A stretch of 64,000 nt of DNA from Peribacillus frigoritolerans (GCF_040250305.1 NZ_CP158190.1:2264001-2328000); one strand, 5' to 3'; counted from the first letter of the stretch, positions 36,499-46,781 are shown. The notes: generated from the letters alone by a model not told the origin. Translations and numbers: made by a program.

Positions 36499-36541
36499 TT
36501 GACAGAATATTCCTATATAGTTTAATATCAGACTACAGTCT
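36499..36541 (+). promoter_or_regulatory. Promoter and palindrome in the tetR/MFS divergent region
   Basis: TTGACA (36499-36504), 17 bases, TTAATA (36522-36527) on the + strand, followed by AGACT-AC-AGTCT (36530-36541). The palindrome may be a TetR-type site. A transcript from here would have a leader of nearly 300 bases. Confidence 0.45.
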
Positions 36542-36622
36542 AGTTAAATGATTGGTGGTCTATTTAATCTAACGTAGATCATCAATAATCACAACGCTTT
36601 CTTAATCGCATTTAGCATTTTT

Positions 36623-36636
36623 AGAAAGCGTTTACA
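36623..36636. promoter_or_regulatory. CcpA cre-like site
   Basis: AGAAAGCGTTTACA matches the Bacillus cre consensus TGWAARCGYTWNCA at 13 of 14 positions. It is 196 bases upstream of the ACS transporter gene, between it and tetR, and suggests carbon catabolite control. Confidence 0.65.
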
Positions 36637-36832
36637 AAGTTTTGAGATCAAGTATGGGGGAGGTTATTTCAGTTTAAATTAGGAGGTTTTTCAAGTAGAT
36701 GAATTAGGAGGGGGTATCAGGATAAACTTAAAGACCTAGGAATGAACCATAGTATCGGGAAGCAGGAAAAGTGGTGTGCGTTAAAAGGATTATTTTTTGG
36801 GAAATAGTAGCAAGAAAAGGGAGGGAATTATC

Positions 36833-38152
36833 ATGAATCATTCCAGTGGTGAGATAGAGAAAAGAACGATCAGTAAAACGATGAAACGGATTCTTCCATT
36901 TATCTTGCTCCTTTATATCATTGCTTACTTGGACAGGGTCAATTTAGGCTATGCTGCTTTACAAATGAATGCAGAGTTAGCCTTATCCGCTGAAGTTTTT
37001 GGATTGCTTTCCGGCATTTTTTTTATAGGCTATTTCTTCTTTGAAGTTCCCAGCAACATGATCATGCATAAAGTGGGAGCTCGGATATGGATTGCCCGCA
37101 TAATGATTTCGTGGGGACTCGTGGTAATATTAACAGGTTTTGCGCAAACAACGATGCATTTATATATTCTCCGTTTTTTATTAGGTGTTGCCGAAGCTGG
37201 GTTTTTTCCTGGTATAATTTTGTATTTAACTTATTGGTTCAGGGCCCGCGAGAGAGGACGGGCAACAGCGGTCCTGCTTTTAGCCTTACCGATTGGCGGA
37301 TTGATTGGTGCGCCTGTGTCGACGTGGATTCTTGACAATATTTCCTGGTTCGGTATGGCCGGCTGGAGGTGGATGTTCATCCTTGAAGGCATTCCGGCCA
37401 TTATTATCGGTGTTGTTGTTGTTTTCTATTTAACTAATAGACCGACTAACGCTAAATGGTTATCTAAGGAAGAAAGTGATTGGTTAGAAGGGGAATTGAG
37501 TGCGGAAAGAAAAGTTAGCTCGAAAATAAATAAAGTCACAAAGCTTGCTATGCTGAAAGATGCGAAAATTTGGAAGCTGGCCCTATTTTATTTCGCGGGG
37601 TACACATCTATCTATGGATTGTCATTCTGGATGCCAACCATCATTAAATCTTTATCGGAAAATGCAACAACCAATTTAGAAATAGGCTGGTTAGCGATGA
37701 TTCCATCGTTAGTCGGCATACCTGCCGTTATATTTGTGGGCTGGAATTCAGATCGGACCAATGCACATAAATCACATTTGCTCGTTTGCCTCATGATAGC
37801 AGTTGTCGGATTTATCGGGTGCGGCTTTTCAGATAGTGTTTTTATGATGGTGCTTATGTTAACGATTACATCTTTCGGTTTATACGGGTTCAGTGGATGT
37901 TTCTTTGCCTATATGACATTTTTCTTCACTGAGTCCACTGCACCAGTTGGAATAGCCATCGTCAATTCAATTGCGGCTTTAGGAGGTTTTGTAGGACCGA
38001 TGATTCTCGGAACTGTTGCATTTACTCAAGGTATGTTTATTTTATCTGGATTACTTGTAATAGGAGTCATCACCCTATTATCATTAAAATTGACAGATGC
38101 TTCAGCGGAAAACGTCGTAAAAGAAGTTGAAGTAAATATTAATCGATTATAA
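36833..38152 (+). CDS. MFS transporter, anion:cation symporter (ACS) family
   Basis: 439 residues from ATG at 36833, behind AGGGAGGG; a longer frame starts at 36797 without a site. It has twelve membrane segments. ACS family markers include LYIIAYLDRVNLGYAALQM in helix 1 and GVAEAGFFPGIILYLTYWF. The family imports organic anions such as tartrate, glucarate or phthalate. The cre site upstream fits uptake of a secondary carbon source. No catabolic gene is adjacent on the same strand. Confidence 0.88.
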   Translation: MNHSSGEIEKRTISKTMKRILPFILLLYIIAYLDRVNLGYAALQMNAELALSAEVFGLLSGIFFIGYFFFEVPSNMIMHKVGARIWIARIMISWGLVVILTGFAQTTMHLYILRFLLGVAEAGFFPGIILYLTYWFRARERGRATAVLLLALPIGGLIGAPVSTWILDNISWFGMAGWRWMFILEGIPAIIIGVVVVFYLTNRPTNAKWLSKEESDWLEGELSAERKVSSKINKVTKLAMLKDAKIWKLALFYFAGYTSIYGLSFWMPTIIKSLSENATTNLEIGWLAMIPSLVGIPAVIFVGWNSDRTNAHKSHLLVCLMIAVVGFIGCGFSDSVFMMVLMLTITSFGLYGFSGCFFAYMTFFFTESTAPVGIAIVNSIAALGGFVGPMILGTVAFTQGMFILSGLLVIGVITLLSLKLTDASAENVVKEVEVNINRL

Positions 38153-38183
38153 AGGTTCTAAATGTATTGAAGATTAAAAGAAA

Positions 38184-38229
38184 AGAAACATCATTGGAAA
38201 TCACAAAGTTCCTATGATGTTTCTTTTTG
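38184..38229 (+). terminator. Terminator after the ACS transporter gene
   Basis: Perfect eleven-base arms AGAAACATCAT (38184-38194) and ATGATGTTTCT (38214-38224), then TTTT. Confidence 0.85.
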
Positions 38230-38431
38230 TAATTTCATATGGCTACTTCCCGAGCAGATAAAAATAACGGCTGAGCATGTCAAAAATTTAACCTTAATCG
38301 CAGGTTCTGCCCAATAAGACTTGTTTGTAGTTTTCGGCGGGATTAGAATGGAGATGAGATACAAGTCTTTTCAATTGCTGACTTCATATTTATTTTCATT
38401 ACAGGAATATCAGCAGAAATGAGGTGATGAT

Positions 38432-39901
38432 GTGGAAATTCATTTGGTGGCAAAAGATGAGATTGAGGCTCAAGGAATTCGTTGGATAGTCGAGTCCCAC
38501 CTAACGGGAGTTAGACTGATCTTATGGAAAACGATTGAAGAATTTGAAAAGGGCATCCGCAATCAGCAACCGGAATTCGTTATTTTGGATATGGATATTT
38601 GGACGGATGAAAGTGAGGCGATGGGTGTTTCGTTAAAGCGAAGGGGAATTCGATGGTTAGGGATTTCATCTGAGCGAATTTTTCAGACGGCTTATCGAGC
38701 CTTACGTTTCCGTGCTGAAGATGTATTATTCCGTCCTTTTTCTTCGGCGGATTTGGTAAAACATATCCAACAATTGCGTTTTCAATTGAGAAATGGTCCA
38801 AATCTTCTCTCATCAAACACCATGGATGATGGGAATGCTCTGGATATTGGGTATCCTGATTTCTTCTTGACGGACCGGAGGCATGAAAGTCGAATAACCA
38901 TGGTCGCTTTTTTGACACCTGATAACAAGACCCTTCCATTAGTTTATGATGAACTGCAACGATATTCTTTTACTGGGAAGAATCAAATCTTCGCTTTATC
39001 GGATTTTATTTTATGTGTCCAGGAAACAAAGGAAGTTGAAGTTTATAAGGAAGAGTACCAAGCGTTTCTTGCCCACTGGAAAGAAAGAATGGATGAGCCC
39101 CTTGCCATCATTATAAAAGCGGCATCTTCAGATGAGTCTTTAAAAAGGATGTATCAGCAAACACGTGAATTTACGAGACAAATCTTTTTCGATGGATATG
39201 ATATCATTTTAGCCGAAAGTCAACAAACTTCGCATCAAGAGATGGATCCGTTCCTCACGCCTCTTGAACAAAGACTTTGGATAGAAATGCTCGAACGACG
39301 GGATGCGAAAGCCATCAGGAACTGGATTGAGCGTGAATTCCTTACCTTTGAACGACCATACCCCGACCCGGAAATCGTTCGTATCCGCCTTACAAGCGTA
39401 CTTGCGCAGATTCGTAGGCATATGAAATCATACAACTTGCAAACTGCCTCTTTAGAAGCAATATACTATGATGTATTTCAGCAAATTGTACATAAACCCG
39501 TCATTCATCAAATAGTAAAAGAGCTGCATGCGTTCACGACCCATATGCTTCTGCAGGATCATGGACAATTACAGGAAGGTGCGCGCACAATTAGTGAAAA
39601 GGCAAGAGAGCTGATCGAGTCCAACTATTGGGACGCCCAGTGGAATCTAGCAAGTTGTGCAGAGACTCTGCGTATCAATAAAAGCACACTCAGCCGACGT
39701 TTTGCGGCTGAATCCGGCGAGTCTTTTCGAAATACGCTGCATCAAGTTCGAATTAGGGAAGCTAAACGTTTATTAAAGGAAACGGATTTATCATTGGAGG
39801 AAATCTCACAATTGGCCGGCTATTCACATCAAACTTATTTCAATGCAAAGTTCAAATTGCTTGAAGCTTGTACACCATCAGCATATCGGTCTGGATTATA
39901 A
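38432..39901 (+). CDS. AraC-type regulator with receiver-like N-terminus
   Basis: 489 residues from GTG at 38432, behind GAGGTGAT. The N-terminal ~115 residues resemble a response-regulator receiver, with an Asp in FVILDMDIW, but the usual KP pair near its end is RP (LFRPFSS). The middle 250 residues are an uncharacterised helical region. The C-terminal ~100 residues hold two AraC HTH motifs (WNLASCAETLRINKSTLSRRF and LSLEEISQLAGYSHQTYFNAKF). The plan is like YesN-type regulators, but no histidine kinase is adjacent. It directly precedes the hut-like island and is the obvious candidate activator. Confidence 0.87.
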   Translation: MEIHLVAKDEIEAQGIRWIVESHLTGVRLILWKTIEEFEKGIRNQQPEFVILDMDIWTDESEAMGVSLKRRGIRWLGISSERIFQTAYRALRFRAEDVLFRPFSSADLVKHIQQLRFQLRNGPNLLSSNTMDDGNALDIGYPDFFLTDRRHESRITMVAFLTPDNKTLPLVYDELQRYSFTGKNQIFALSDFILCVQETKEVEVYKEEYQAFLAHWKERMDEPLAIIIKAASSDESLKRMYQQTREFTRQIFFDGYDIILAESQQTSHQEMDPFLTPLEQRLWIEMLERRDAKAIRNWIEREFLTFERPYPDPEIVRIRLTSVLAQIRRHMKSYNLQTASLEAIYYDVFQQIVHKPVIHQIVKELHAFTTHMLLQDHGQLQEGARTISEKARELIESNYWDAQWNLASCAETLRINKSTLSRRFAAESGESFRNTLHQVRIREAKRLLKETDLSLEEISQLAGYSHQTYFNAKFKLLEACTPSAYRSGL

Positions 39902-39937
39902 AAAAGGACGATTCAATAAATGAATCGTCCTTTTTTA
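39901..39937 (+). terminator. Terminator after the araC-type gene
   Basis: Perfect arms AAAAAGGACGATTCA (39901-39915) and TGAATCGTCCTTTTT (39921-39935), then T. It overlaps the last base of the stop codon. Confidence 0.92.
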
Positions 39938-40004
39938 TTTATTTCATAACAATGTAATTAATGAAATTATTCATAAAAAAATAAAGATAACTACAAAAAG
40001 TGTA

Positions 40005-40035
40005 ATTAAATTATAAAAATATCATTAAATTATAA
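40005..40035. promoter_or_regulatory. Direct repeat upstream of hutU
   Basis: ATTAAATTATAA occurs at 40005-40016 and 40024-40035, 19 bases apart, about two helical turns. It is within the AT-rich leader of hutU and could be an AraC-type activator site, but low complexity makes chance possible. Confidence 0.35.
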
Positions 40036-40096
40036 TGAATTATTCTGAATTTTTCTTATAGAATGAAAATATAACAAACCAAGGGGGAAAGTGAAA

Positions 40097-41773
40097 ATGA
40101 ATACGATTACAAACAAGGTTATACGTTATAGAGGTACTGATTTGCATACGAAAGGCTGGCAACAAGAGTCAGTGCTTAGAATGCTGATGAATAATTTGGA
40201 TCCTGAAGTCGCTGAACGTCCTGAAGATTTGGTTGTATATGGAGGGATTGGGAAAGCAGCACGTAACTGGGAATGCTTTGATGCAATCGTCAAATCACTA
40301 AAAGAGCTTGAAAATGATGAAACTTTATTGGTCCAATCAGGGAAACCGGTGGCAATTTTTAAAACGCATACCGATGCACCCCGTGTCCTGATTGCCAATT
40401 CAAATATCGTCCCGGCGTATGCAAACTGGGAAACATTCCATGAACTTGATAAAAAGGGCTTGATGATGTATGGGCAAATGACGGCTGGCAGCTGGATATA
40501 TATTGGCTCTCAAGGAATCGTACAGGGTACATACGAGACATTTGCCGAGCTTGCAAAACAACATTTCAATAACTCGTTAAAAGGCACCATCACTCTTACG
40601 GCAGGTCTAGGCGGCATGGGTGGGGCACAGCCACTGGCAGTTACGATGAACGGTGGGGTCTGTATCGGAATCGATGTTGATGAGACAAGAATTGACCGGA
40701 GGATCGAGACTCGTTATACCGATGTGAAAACGGATTCTTTGGATGAAGCCATTCGTTTAGCCAAAGAAGCTAAACTTGCAGGAAAAGCATTATCGATTGG
40801 TTTGATTGGGAATGCTTCAGATATTCTTCCGGAAATGATCGCAAGGAACTTCATTCCGGATGTCTTGACTGATCAGACTTCGGCCCATGATCCGCTAAAT
40901 GGATATACACCTTCAGGTATGTCAATGGCGGAGGCGGCAGAATTACGAAATGCGAATCCAGAAGAGTATATTAAACTCTCTAAAGCTTCAATGGCGAAAC
41001 ATGTTAGCGCGATGCTTGAAATGATGGAAAAAGGAGCCGTGACGTTCGATTATGGCAATAACATCCGTCAAGTTGCGAAAGATGAAGGCGTAGAGAATGC
41101 TTTTGACTTCCCTGGCTTCGTTCCAGCGTATATCCGTCCACAATTTTGTGAAGGAAAAGGTCCATTCCGCTGGGTCGCTTTATCTGGTGATCCTGAAGAC
41201 ATTTATAAAACAGACCAAGCAATTTTACGCGAATTCGCGGATAATGAACATTTATGTAACTGGATTAGAATGGCTCAAGAAAAAATTCAGTTCCAAGGTC
41301 TGCCTTCCCGCATTTGCTGGCTTGGTTATGGGGAGCGCGCCCGTTTTGGTAAAATCCTTAATGATATGGTTGCCAGCGGTGAATTGAAAGCCCCGATAGT
41401 AATTGGACGTGACCATTTGGATTCAGGCTCTGTCGCTTCTCCAAATCGTGAAACGGAAGCCATGAAGGATGGATCGGATGTAGTGGCTGACTGGCCGATC
41501 TTAAATGCAATGGTGAATGCAGTGGGCGGCGCAACTTGGGTATCCGTACATCATGGCGGTGGCGTAGGAATGGGATACTCAATGCATGCTGGCGTGGTAA
41601 TTTTGGCTGACGGCACCGAAGAAGCAGCAGCCAGGATTGAGCGAGTGCTGACAACGGACCCTGGGATGGGCGTAGTGCGTCATGTTGATGCAGGATATGA
41701 ACTTGCAGAGGAAACAGCCCGTGAAAGAGGTATTAATATCCCGATGCTTGATAAAGGAATTGATAAACAATGA
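40097..41773 (+). CDS. hutU: Urocanate hydratase
   Basis: 558 residues from ATG at 40097, which is correctly spaced from AAGGGGG; an in-frame GTG at 40091 is too close. It converts urocanate to imidazolonepropionate with tightly bound NAD. Family motifs are intact: [29 protein letters not shown], and [13 protein letters not shown] with the active Cys at 407. It begins a run of hut-type genes and overlaps hutI by four bases. In this island it may act on urocanate made from a histidine betaine or on thiourocanate; the sequence looks like ordinary HutU. Confidence 0.94.
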   Translation: MNTITNKVIRYRGTDLHTKGWQQESVLRMLMNNLDPEVAERPEDLVVYGGIGKAARNWECFDAIVKSLKELENDETLLVQSGKPVAIFKTHTDAPRVLIANSNIVPAYANWETFHELDKKGLMMYGQMTAGSWIYIGSQGIVQGTYETFAELAKQHFNNSLKGTITLTAGLGGMGGAQPLAVTMNGGVCIGIDVDETRIDRRIETRYTDVKTDSLDEAIRLAKEAKLAGKALSIGLIGNASDILPEMIARNFIPDVLTDQTSAHDPLNGYTPSGMSMAEAAELRNANPEEYIKLSKASMAKHVSAMLEMMEKGAVTFDYGNNIRQVAKDEGVENAFDFPGFVPAYIRPQFCEGKGPFRWVALSGDPEDIYKTDQAILREFADNEHLCNWIRMAQEKIQFQGLPSRICWLGYGERARFGKILNDMVASGELKAPIVIGRDHLDSGSVASPNRETEAMKDGSDVVADWPILNAMVNAVGGATWVSVHHGGGVGMGYSMHAGVVILADGTEEAAARIERVLTTDPGMGVVRHVDAGYELAEETARERGINIPMLDKGIDKQ

Positions 41774-43068
41774 CAAAGCCAATTTGGATAAAACATGCCG
41801 CTCAACTTGCTACCCTTACATCTGAAAGGAAAGGTCCGCGTTCCAAAGAGGCAATGTCGGAGCTTGGTTTGATAGAGGACGGAAGTATATGGATCGAATC
41901 TGGGTTGATTCAAGCTGTCGGTACAACCAAGGAATTGGAAAAACTCTATGCTGATAGAATGCATGAAGCTGAAGTTTTCGATGCTACTGGCCATTTGGTG
42001 ACACCAGGCCTTGTTGATCCCCATACGCATGTTGTATATGGCGGAAGCCGTGAGCGTGAATTCGAAATGCGTCTAGAAGGTGCAACATATATGGACATCA
42101 TGAACGCAGGTGGGGGCATTCATGCAACCACCCGCATGACAAGGGAAGCAAGTGAAGAAGAGTTGATGGAACAAACCAAGCGCCGCCTTGATTCGTTTCT
42201 CGCTCATGGCGTGACTACTGTAGAAGGTAAAAGCGGTTATGGAATGAATTTGGAAACCGAATTGAAGCAGTTGCGGGTGATGAAGAAGTTACAGGAAGAG
42301 CATCCGATTGATTTAGTTCCTACTTTTATGGGAGCCCATGCGGTTCCAAAGGATTATAAAGGTCGTGAGGATGAATTTGTCGATCATCTGATTAATGATA
42401 TGCTTCCAATCGTCTCTGAAGAAAAGCTTGCTGAATTCAATGATGTGTTTTGTGAAAAAGGGGTTTTTACCCCTGAACAATCAGAGCGGATTTTAAAGGC
42501 GGGGAAAAAGTACGGCTTGATCCCTAAAATTCATGCTGATGAAATTGAGCCATACGGGGGAGCGGAACTAGCTGCCAAAATAGGGGCTATATCAGCTGAG
42601 CATTTATTAAAGGCTTCCGAAGAGGGAATTCAAGCCATGGCTAAGTCAGGAACAATTGCCTGCTTGCTTCCAGCCACAGCTTTGTATTTAAGAGAAGATG
42701 CGGCCCCAGGACGCCGAATGGTTGATGAAGGTGTAGCTGTTGCCATTTCGACCGATTGCAATCCCGGATCCTCGCCGACGACTTCCATGCCGCTTGTCAT
42801 GAACCTGGCATGCATCTCGATGCGGCTGACCCCTGCTGAAGCGCTTACGGCGGCAACATACAATGCTGCTTGTGCAATCAACAGACAAGAAAAGGTAGGT
42901 TCACTTGAAGTGGGAAAACAAGCGGATGTCGTTTTATGGAATGTTGAAAACTATCAGGAATTGCAATATTTATTTGGGGTTAACCATGTTAAGACTGTAT
43001 GGAAAAACGGTGTTCAAGTTGTGAATGATAAAGTGAAGTCTGATTCCAAAAGCCTTACGGGCCTTTAA
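41770..43068 (+). CDS. hutI: Imidazolonepropionase
   Basis: 432 residues, amidohydrolase superfamily. It opens imidazolonepropionate to N-formimino-glutamate. Metal ligands are visible in [29 protein letters not shown] and [11 protein letters not shown]. Its ATG overlaps the hutU stop (ATGA). No hutG (formiminoglutamase) follows, so the last step must be encoded elsewhere. A terminator lies at 43095. Confidence 0.94.
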   Translation: MTKPIWIKHAAQLATLTSERKGPRSKEAMSELGLIEDGSIWIESGLIQAVGTTKELEKLYADRMHEAEVFDATGHLVTPGLVDPHTHVVYGGSREREFEMRLEGATYMDIMNAGGGIHATTRMTREASEEELMEQTKRRLDSFLAHGVTTVEGKSGYGMNLETELKQLRVMKKLQEEHPIDLVPTFMGAHAVPKDYKGREDEFVDHLINDMLPIVSEEKLAEFNDVFCEKGVFTPEQSERILKAGKKYGLIPKIHADEIEPYGGAELAAKIGAISAEHLLKASEEGIQAMAKSGTIACLLPATALYLREDAAPGRRMVDEGVAVAISTDCNPGSSPTTSMPLVMNLACISMRLTPAEALTAATYNAACAINRQEKVGSLEVGKQADVVLWNVENYQELQYLFGVNHVKTVWKNGVQVVNDKVKSDSKSLTGL

Positions 43069-43094
43069 AAATCAATATTCTCAATCAATGTCTA

Positions 43095-43138
43095 CCCATT
43101 CCATCCGCTGAAAAATTCAGGGGATGGAATGGGCTTTT
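43095..43138 (+). terminator. Terminator after hutI
   Basis: Perfect twelve-base arms CCCATTCCATCC (43095-43106) and GGATGGAATGGG (43122-43133), followed by CTTTT. Confidence 0.82.
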
Positions 43139-43162
43139 GGAAGTATACAACAAATGTAATGG

Positions 43163-43206
43163 TGCTGAATAGTAGGATGATGATCTATCATCCTACCCAT
43201 TTTCAG
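43163..43206. other. Second hairpin after hutI
   Basis: Inner arms GTAGGATGAT and ATCATCCTAC (43172-43196) with a five-base loop, flanked by outer GCTGAA/TTTCAGC pairing. No T-run. Role unknown. Confidence 0.5.
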
Positions 43207-43295
43207 CGTTAAACACTTTACTGCTTTACAGTGAAATTAAATGAAAGTGTTTTAAGGAATTCGTGGAAATGATTCTTCCATGTGGAGGGAATTTT

Positions 43296-43448
43296 ATGTG
43301 GATAATCACTATCCATTCGAAAAATGGCATAAAAATGTTTGAGTTTACCACAGAAAAGGAAGCTAGGGAAAAATTCGAGGTAATGGAAGGCTGTAAAATA
43401 CTTAGTGAAGTCATTTATTTCAATGATATACAATTGATCGAATCTTAA
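43296..43448 (+). CDS. Small hypothetical protein, 50 residues
   Basis: ATG at 43296 has TGGAGGG eight bases upstream, better than the in-frame start at 43263. The protein is soluble, with strand-rich ends and a charged central helix (TTEKEAREKFEVME). It resembles small Bacillus proteins of unknown function. It lies alone between the hutI terminator and the MFS gene. Confidence 0.5.
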   Translation: MWIITIHSKNGIKMFEFTTEKEAREKFEVMEGCKILSEVIYFNDIQLIES

Positions 43449-43659
43449 ACTATATTTTCATATATTAAATAAAATTTAAAAGGTAGTATGATTTGATATA
43501 GTTTATAAAAAGAGTATTATTTCATAATATTCTTTGCTGAATTTTTTTATAGTATTAAGCTTAATCGATTCATTCAATTTCAGGGTCACTACTGAGTTTT
43601 ACAGGAAGAGTGTTTTTTGAATCGATATATCTTATAAAGCAAAAAGTGGAGGGGATTCT

Positions 43660-45045
43660 TTGAACGTACAAAAATTCACTATTGACGATGCCCCATTTAA
43701 TAGGTTTCATTTTCGAATTGCAGGACTTACATTCGGTTCCAGCTTTTGTGATGGCTATTCTTTAGGGATCATTGCGATGGCCCTGACAGTATTCGGGCCT
43801 CAAATGAATATGAATTCAATGTGGACAGGGCTGATCGGCAGCTCTGCTTTAATCGGTCTGTTTGCGGGATCTTTAATACTTGGAAGACTTTCTGACCGTG
43901 TAGGCAGACAGAAAATCTTTCTCGTAAACTTTTTACTTATCACGGTAGCTACTATTTTACAATTTTTTGTTAGCAGCCCAGAACAGCTTTTTATTTTACG
44001 GTTGCTGATTGGATTTGGACTTGGAGGAGATTACGCTGTCGGTACGACTTTGCTTGCCGAGTTTTCACCTAAAAAGTATCGCTCCTCTCTCCTCGCGTCT
44101 ATAAACGTAGTATGGACGCTTGGATATGTAGCATCAAACTTTGTTGGTCATTACCTGGGACAAGCTGGTTCAGACTCATGGCGTTGGATGCTTGTCAGCG
44201 CTGCCATTCCGGCTATTGTGGTTTTAATCTTAAGAATAGGAACGCCTGAATCACCAAGATGGCTTGTCAGCATGGGGCGAGTCGAAGAAGCTCGCCAGAT
44301 TGTAAAAAAACACCTTGGATCGAACGTTGAAATGGGAGAAACGACGACTGGCACAGAAAAACAAAAGACTCTGGGATTTCGTGGACTATTCAGTAAAAGG
44401 CTTCGTAAGCGTTTGGCTTTTGGCGGAATATTCAAATTAACTCTTGTTATTCCGTACTTTGCAATTTACACTTTCCTGCCTTCCATACTTAGTACAATGG
44501 GTTTTGAACAGAACTTTTTTGCCGATACAATGTTAAATCTATTCTTGCTTGTTGGGGCAATTGTTGGTCTTTGGCTGCTTGCAAAATTTTCTCGTAGAGG
44601 ATTTACCATCGGGGCTTTCACGATCCTTACCGTTTCATTGTTTTCACTCAGCTTCTTGCACAATGGTTCTCAATTCTTAATGTTGTTAGCCTTCTTGATC
44701 TTTACTTTTTTCATGTCAGCAGCATCGAACCTTACATTAGTATACCCGGCAGAGCTTTTTCCAACTGAGATCCGTGGCTCGGGAATAGGCATGGTTACGG
44801 CAATTAGTCGGATTGGTTCTGCAATTGGAACATTTTTGCTGCCTGTTTCTTTAAGTTCATTTGGATTAAGTGCCTCAATGGCAGGAATGGCAGCCATTCT
44901 GCTGGTCGGCTTGATCGTATCGATCGCCTGGGCACCTGAAACGAAGAATCTTTCATTACATGAAGCAAGTGACCCTTTGCTAGAAGCGGAGAATTCTCCG
45001 AAGGGAACCGCTCTTCCCTTTACAGAAAATGAAAAAATAACATAA
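43660..45045 (+). CDS. MFS transporter, aromatic acid/sugar-type
   Basis: 461 residues, twelve membrane segments. It has the sugar/aromatic-acid porter signatures: LGRLSDRVGRQKIF between helices 2 and 3, RLLIGFGLGGDYAVGTTLLAEFSPKKYR, and PESPRWLVSMGR after helix 6. TTG at 43660 follows GGAGGGG. It sits between hutUI and the HutH-like gene and so is likely to import the island's substrate, an imidazole compound or its betaine. It is unrelated to the HutM/HutT amino-acid permeases that usually accompany hut genes. Confidence 0.85.
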   Translation: MNVQKFTIDDAPFNRFHFRIAGLTFGSSFCDGYSLGIIAMALTVFGPQMNMNSMWTGLIGSSALIGLFAGSLILGRLSDRVGRQKIFLVNFLLITVATILQFFVSSPEQLFILRLLIGFGLGGDYAVGTTLLAEFSPKKYRSSLLASINVVWTLGYVASNFVGHYLGQAGSDSWRWMLVSAAIPAIVVLILRIGTPESPRWLVSMGRVEEARQIVKKHLGSNVEMGETTTGTEKQKTLGFRGLFSKRLRKRLAFGGIFKLTLVIPYFAIYTFLPSILSTMGFEQNFFADTMLNLFLLVGAIVGLWLLAKFSRRGFTIGAFTILTVSLFSLSFLHNGSQFLMLLAFLIFTFFMSAASNLTLVYPAELFPTEIRGSGIGMVTAISRIGSAIGTFLLPVSLSSFGLSASMAGMAAILLVGLIVSIAWAPETKNLSLHEASDPLLEAENSPKGTALPFTENEKIT

Positions 45046-45127
45046 GATTGACTTCCAGCGAATAAATGAGAAGGACCAAAACATTTTTCTCCTTCTTGAT
45101 CAGTCATACGAGAGGAGATGTATAAGG

Positions 45128-46687
45128 ATGACAACTACCGATTGTTTACATCCTATGGATATTAAAGAGGTTGTAATAGGAGATGATGCCATCTCAATCG
45201 AAGAGGTAATTGCGGTTGCAAGATATGGTGCAAAAGTTACTTTCACTGAGGCATATTGTGAAAGGGTGGATAAATCACGAAGCTTAATAGACATGTTTTT
45301 AGATGATAATAGATTGATTTACGGTGTAACGACAGGTTTTGGCAGTAATATGACGGAGGTGATTTCTCCAAAGGACGCCGAAACCCTTCAACGGAATATT
45401 GTTCGTTCACATGCCGTTTCTGTTGGGGAAACTCTTGAAAAAGAAGTCGTAAGAGCCATTCAATTGATGATCCTCGTGAATTTAGGCCAAGGGTATTCAG
45501 GGGTCCGTTTACAAGTTTTAAAGCTTATCGCTTCACTGTTAAATCACGATATACTTCCCTATGTTCCAGGTGATGGGTCAGTGGGGTATCTTTCTCCTGA
45601 AGCTCACATGGCCTTAGTGGTGATTGGTGAGGGAAAGGCATGGTATCAGGATGAGCTCATACCTGGCAGGGAAGCTTTAGAGAAAGCTGGTTTAGCACCT
45701 GTTACGTTAGGTGCTAAAGAAGGATTGGCACTTATAAGCGGGACTACTTCCGTTACTGCGATGGCTGTCCTGGCTTTATACAATAGTATGCAAGCCGCGA
45801 AAACCGCCGACATTACGGGAGCTATGTCTTTAGAAGTGCTAAAAGGTACAATAAAAGCATTTGATCCCCGTTCTCACGCATTGAAAAAACATGAGGAACA
45901 GGCTAAGACAGCCAGAAATGTTACAAGGATTCTTGAAGGCAGCCAAATCATTGAAACTTACAAGGAACATAGATTACAAGATGCACTTAGCTTACGATGC
46001 ATTCCACAAGTCCATGGAGCCGTAAAAAGAGTTTTGAAGGACGCTGCTGTTTCGATCGAGAATGAAATGAACTCTGTAAGTGACAATCCTCTGATTTTTC
46101 CGGAAGGGGAAGATGGAATTGCCCTGATGGCGGGAAATTTCGATGGTTCATTTGTTGGGATTTATACGGATGCGATTTCCATCGCGTTAGCAAACTTAGC
46201 AAAAATAACAGAACGCAGAATAGATCGGCTTGTAAACCATCACCTTAGTGAATTACCTAATTTCTTAGTGGTTAATCCAGGTTTAAATAGTGGCTACATG
46301 ATTCCGCAATATACAGCCGCCGGACTATTGAATGAAATCAGGGTGCTCTCGCATCCAGCCACAATAGATAATATCCCTACCTGCGCAAATCAAGAAGACG
46401 TGATAAGTTTTGCCTATTTCGCTGCGAAGAAAGCCTATCGGATTTCGAAGAAACTTGAATATATTTTAGCCATTGAACTGATGACGGCAACCCAAGCAAT
46501 GGATTTTCATCTGCCCTTGAAACCGTCACCGGTTACGGAGGGGGTATATCATTTAGTTCGGAGCGAAGTCCCGATGGTTGAAGAAGACCGCTTTTTCCAT
46601 CCTGACATTGAAGCGATATATAGGCAAATTCATGAAGGGGAAATAGTGAAGTTCGTTGAAACGTCAATCGGGGAAATAGAGTTCTAA
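45128..46687 (+). CDS. HutH-like aromatic ammonia-lyase superfamily protein lacking the MIO motif
   Basis: 519 residues, normal for histidine ammonia-lyase. Family blocks are intact: YGVTTGFGSN (residue Tyr of the inner loop), LQRNIVRSHAVSVGE, SVSDNPLIFPEG, GNFDGSFVG, VNPGLNSGYMIPQ and PTCANQED. However, where HutH has GSVG-ASG-DLAPLAHM, this protein reads GSVG-YLSPEAHM (150-161): the Ala-Ser-Gly that cyclises to the MIO electrophile is exactly missing. Ergothionase is a known member of the superfamily that lacks MIO and removes trimethylamine. I infer a 1,3-elimination from a histidine betaine rather than histidine. The start is ATG behind GAGGAG. Confidence 0.9.
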   Translation: MTTTDCLHPMDIKEVVIGDDAISIEEVIAVARYGAKVTFTEAYCERVDKSRSLIDMFLDDNRLIYGVTTGFGSNMTEVISPKDAETLQRNIVRSHAVSVGETLEKEVVRAIQLMILVNLGQGYSGVRLQVLKLIASLLNHDILPYVPGDGSVGYLSPEAHMALVVIGEGKAWYQDELIPGREALEKAGLAPVTLGAKEGLALISGTTSVTAMAVLALYNSMQAAKTADITGAMSLEVLKGTIKAFDPRSHALKKHEEQAKTARNVTRILEGSQIIETYKEHRLQDALSLRCIPQVHGAVKRVLKDAAVSIENEMNSVSDNPLIFPEGEDGIALMAGNFDGSFVGIYTDAISIALANLAKITERRIDRLVNHHLSELPNFLVVNPGLNSGYMIPQYTAAGLLNEIRVLSHPATIDNIPTCANQEDVISFAYFAAKKAYRISKKLEYILAIELMTATQAMDFHLPLKPSPVTEGVYHLVRSEVPMVEEDRFFHPDIEAIYRQIHEGEIVKFVETSIGEIEF

Positions 46688-46695
46688 AACTATGT

Positions 46696-46743
46696 GGAAG
46701 CTGTTTTACTTTATTAAATAAGGTAAAATGGCTTCCTTTTTTT
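46696..46743 (+). terminator. Terminator after the lyase gene
   Basis: GGAAGC-N2-TTTTAC pairs with GTAAAA-N2-GCTTCC (arms end at 46736), then a run of seven T. Confidence 0.8.
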
Positions 46744-46781
46744 AAAATGAAGGATCATATTTAAAGGAGGAGGGATGAAAG

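Noticed and set aside
45128..46687. Missing MIO motif as a frameshift or sequencing error
   Set aside because: The reading frame is intact on both sides, the loss is exactly three residues, and surrounding residues also differ (YLSPEAH), so it looks evolved.
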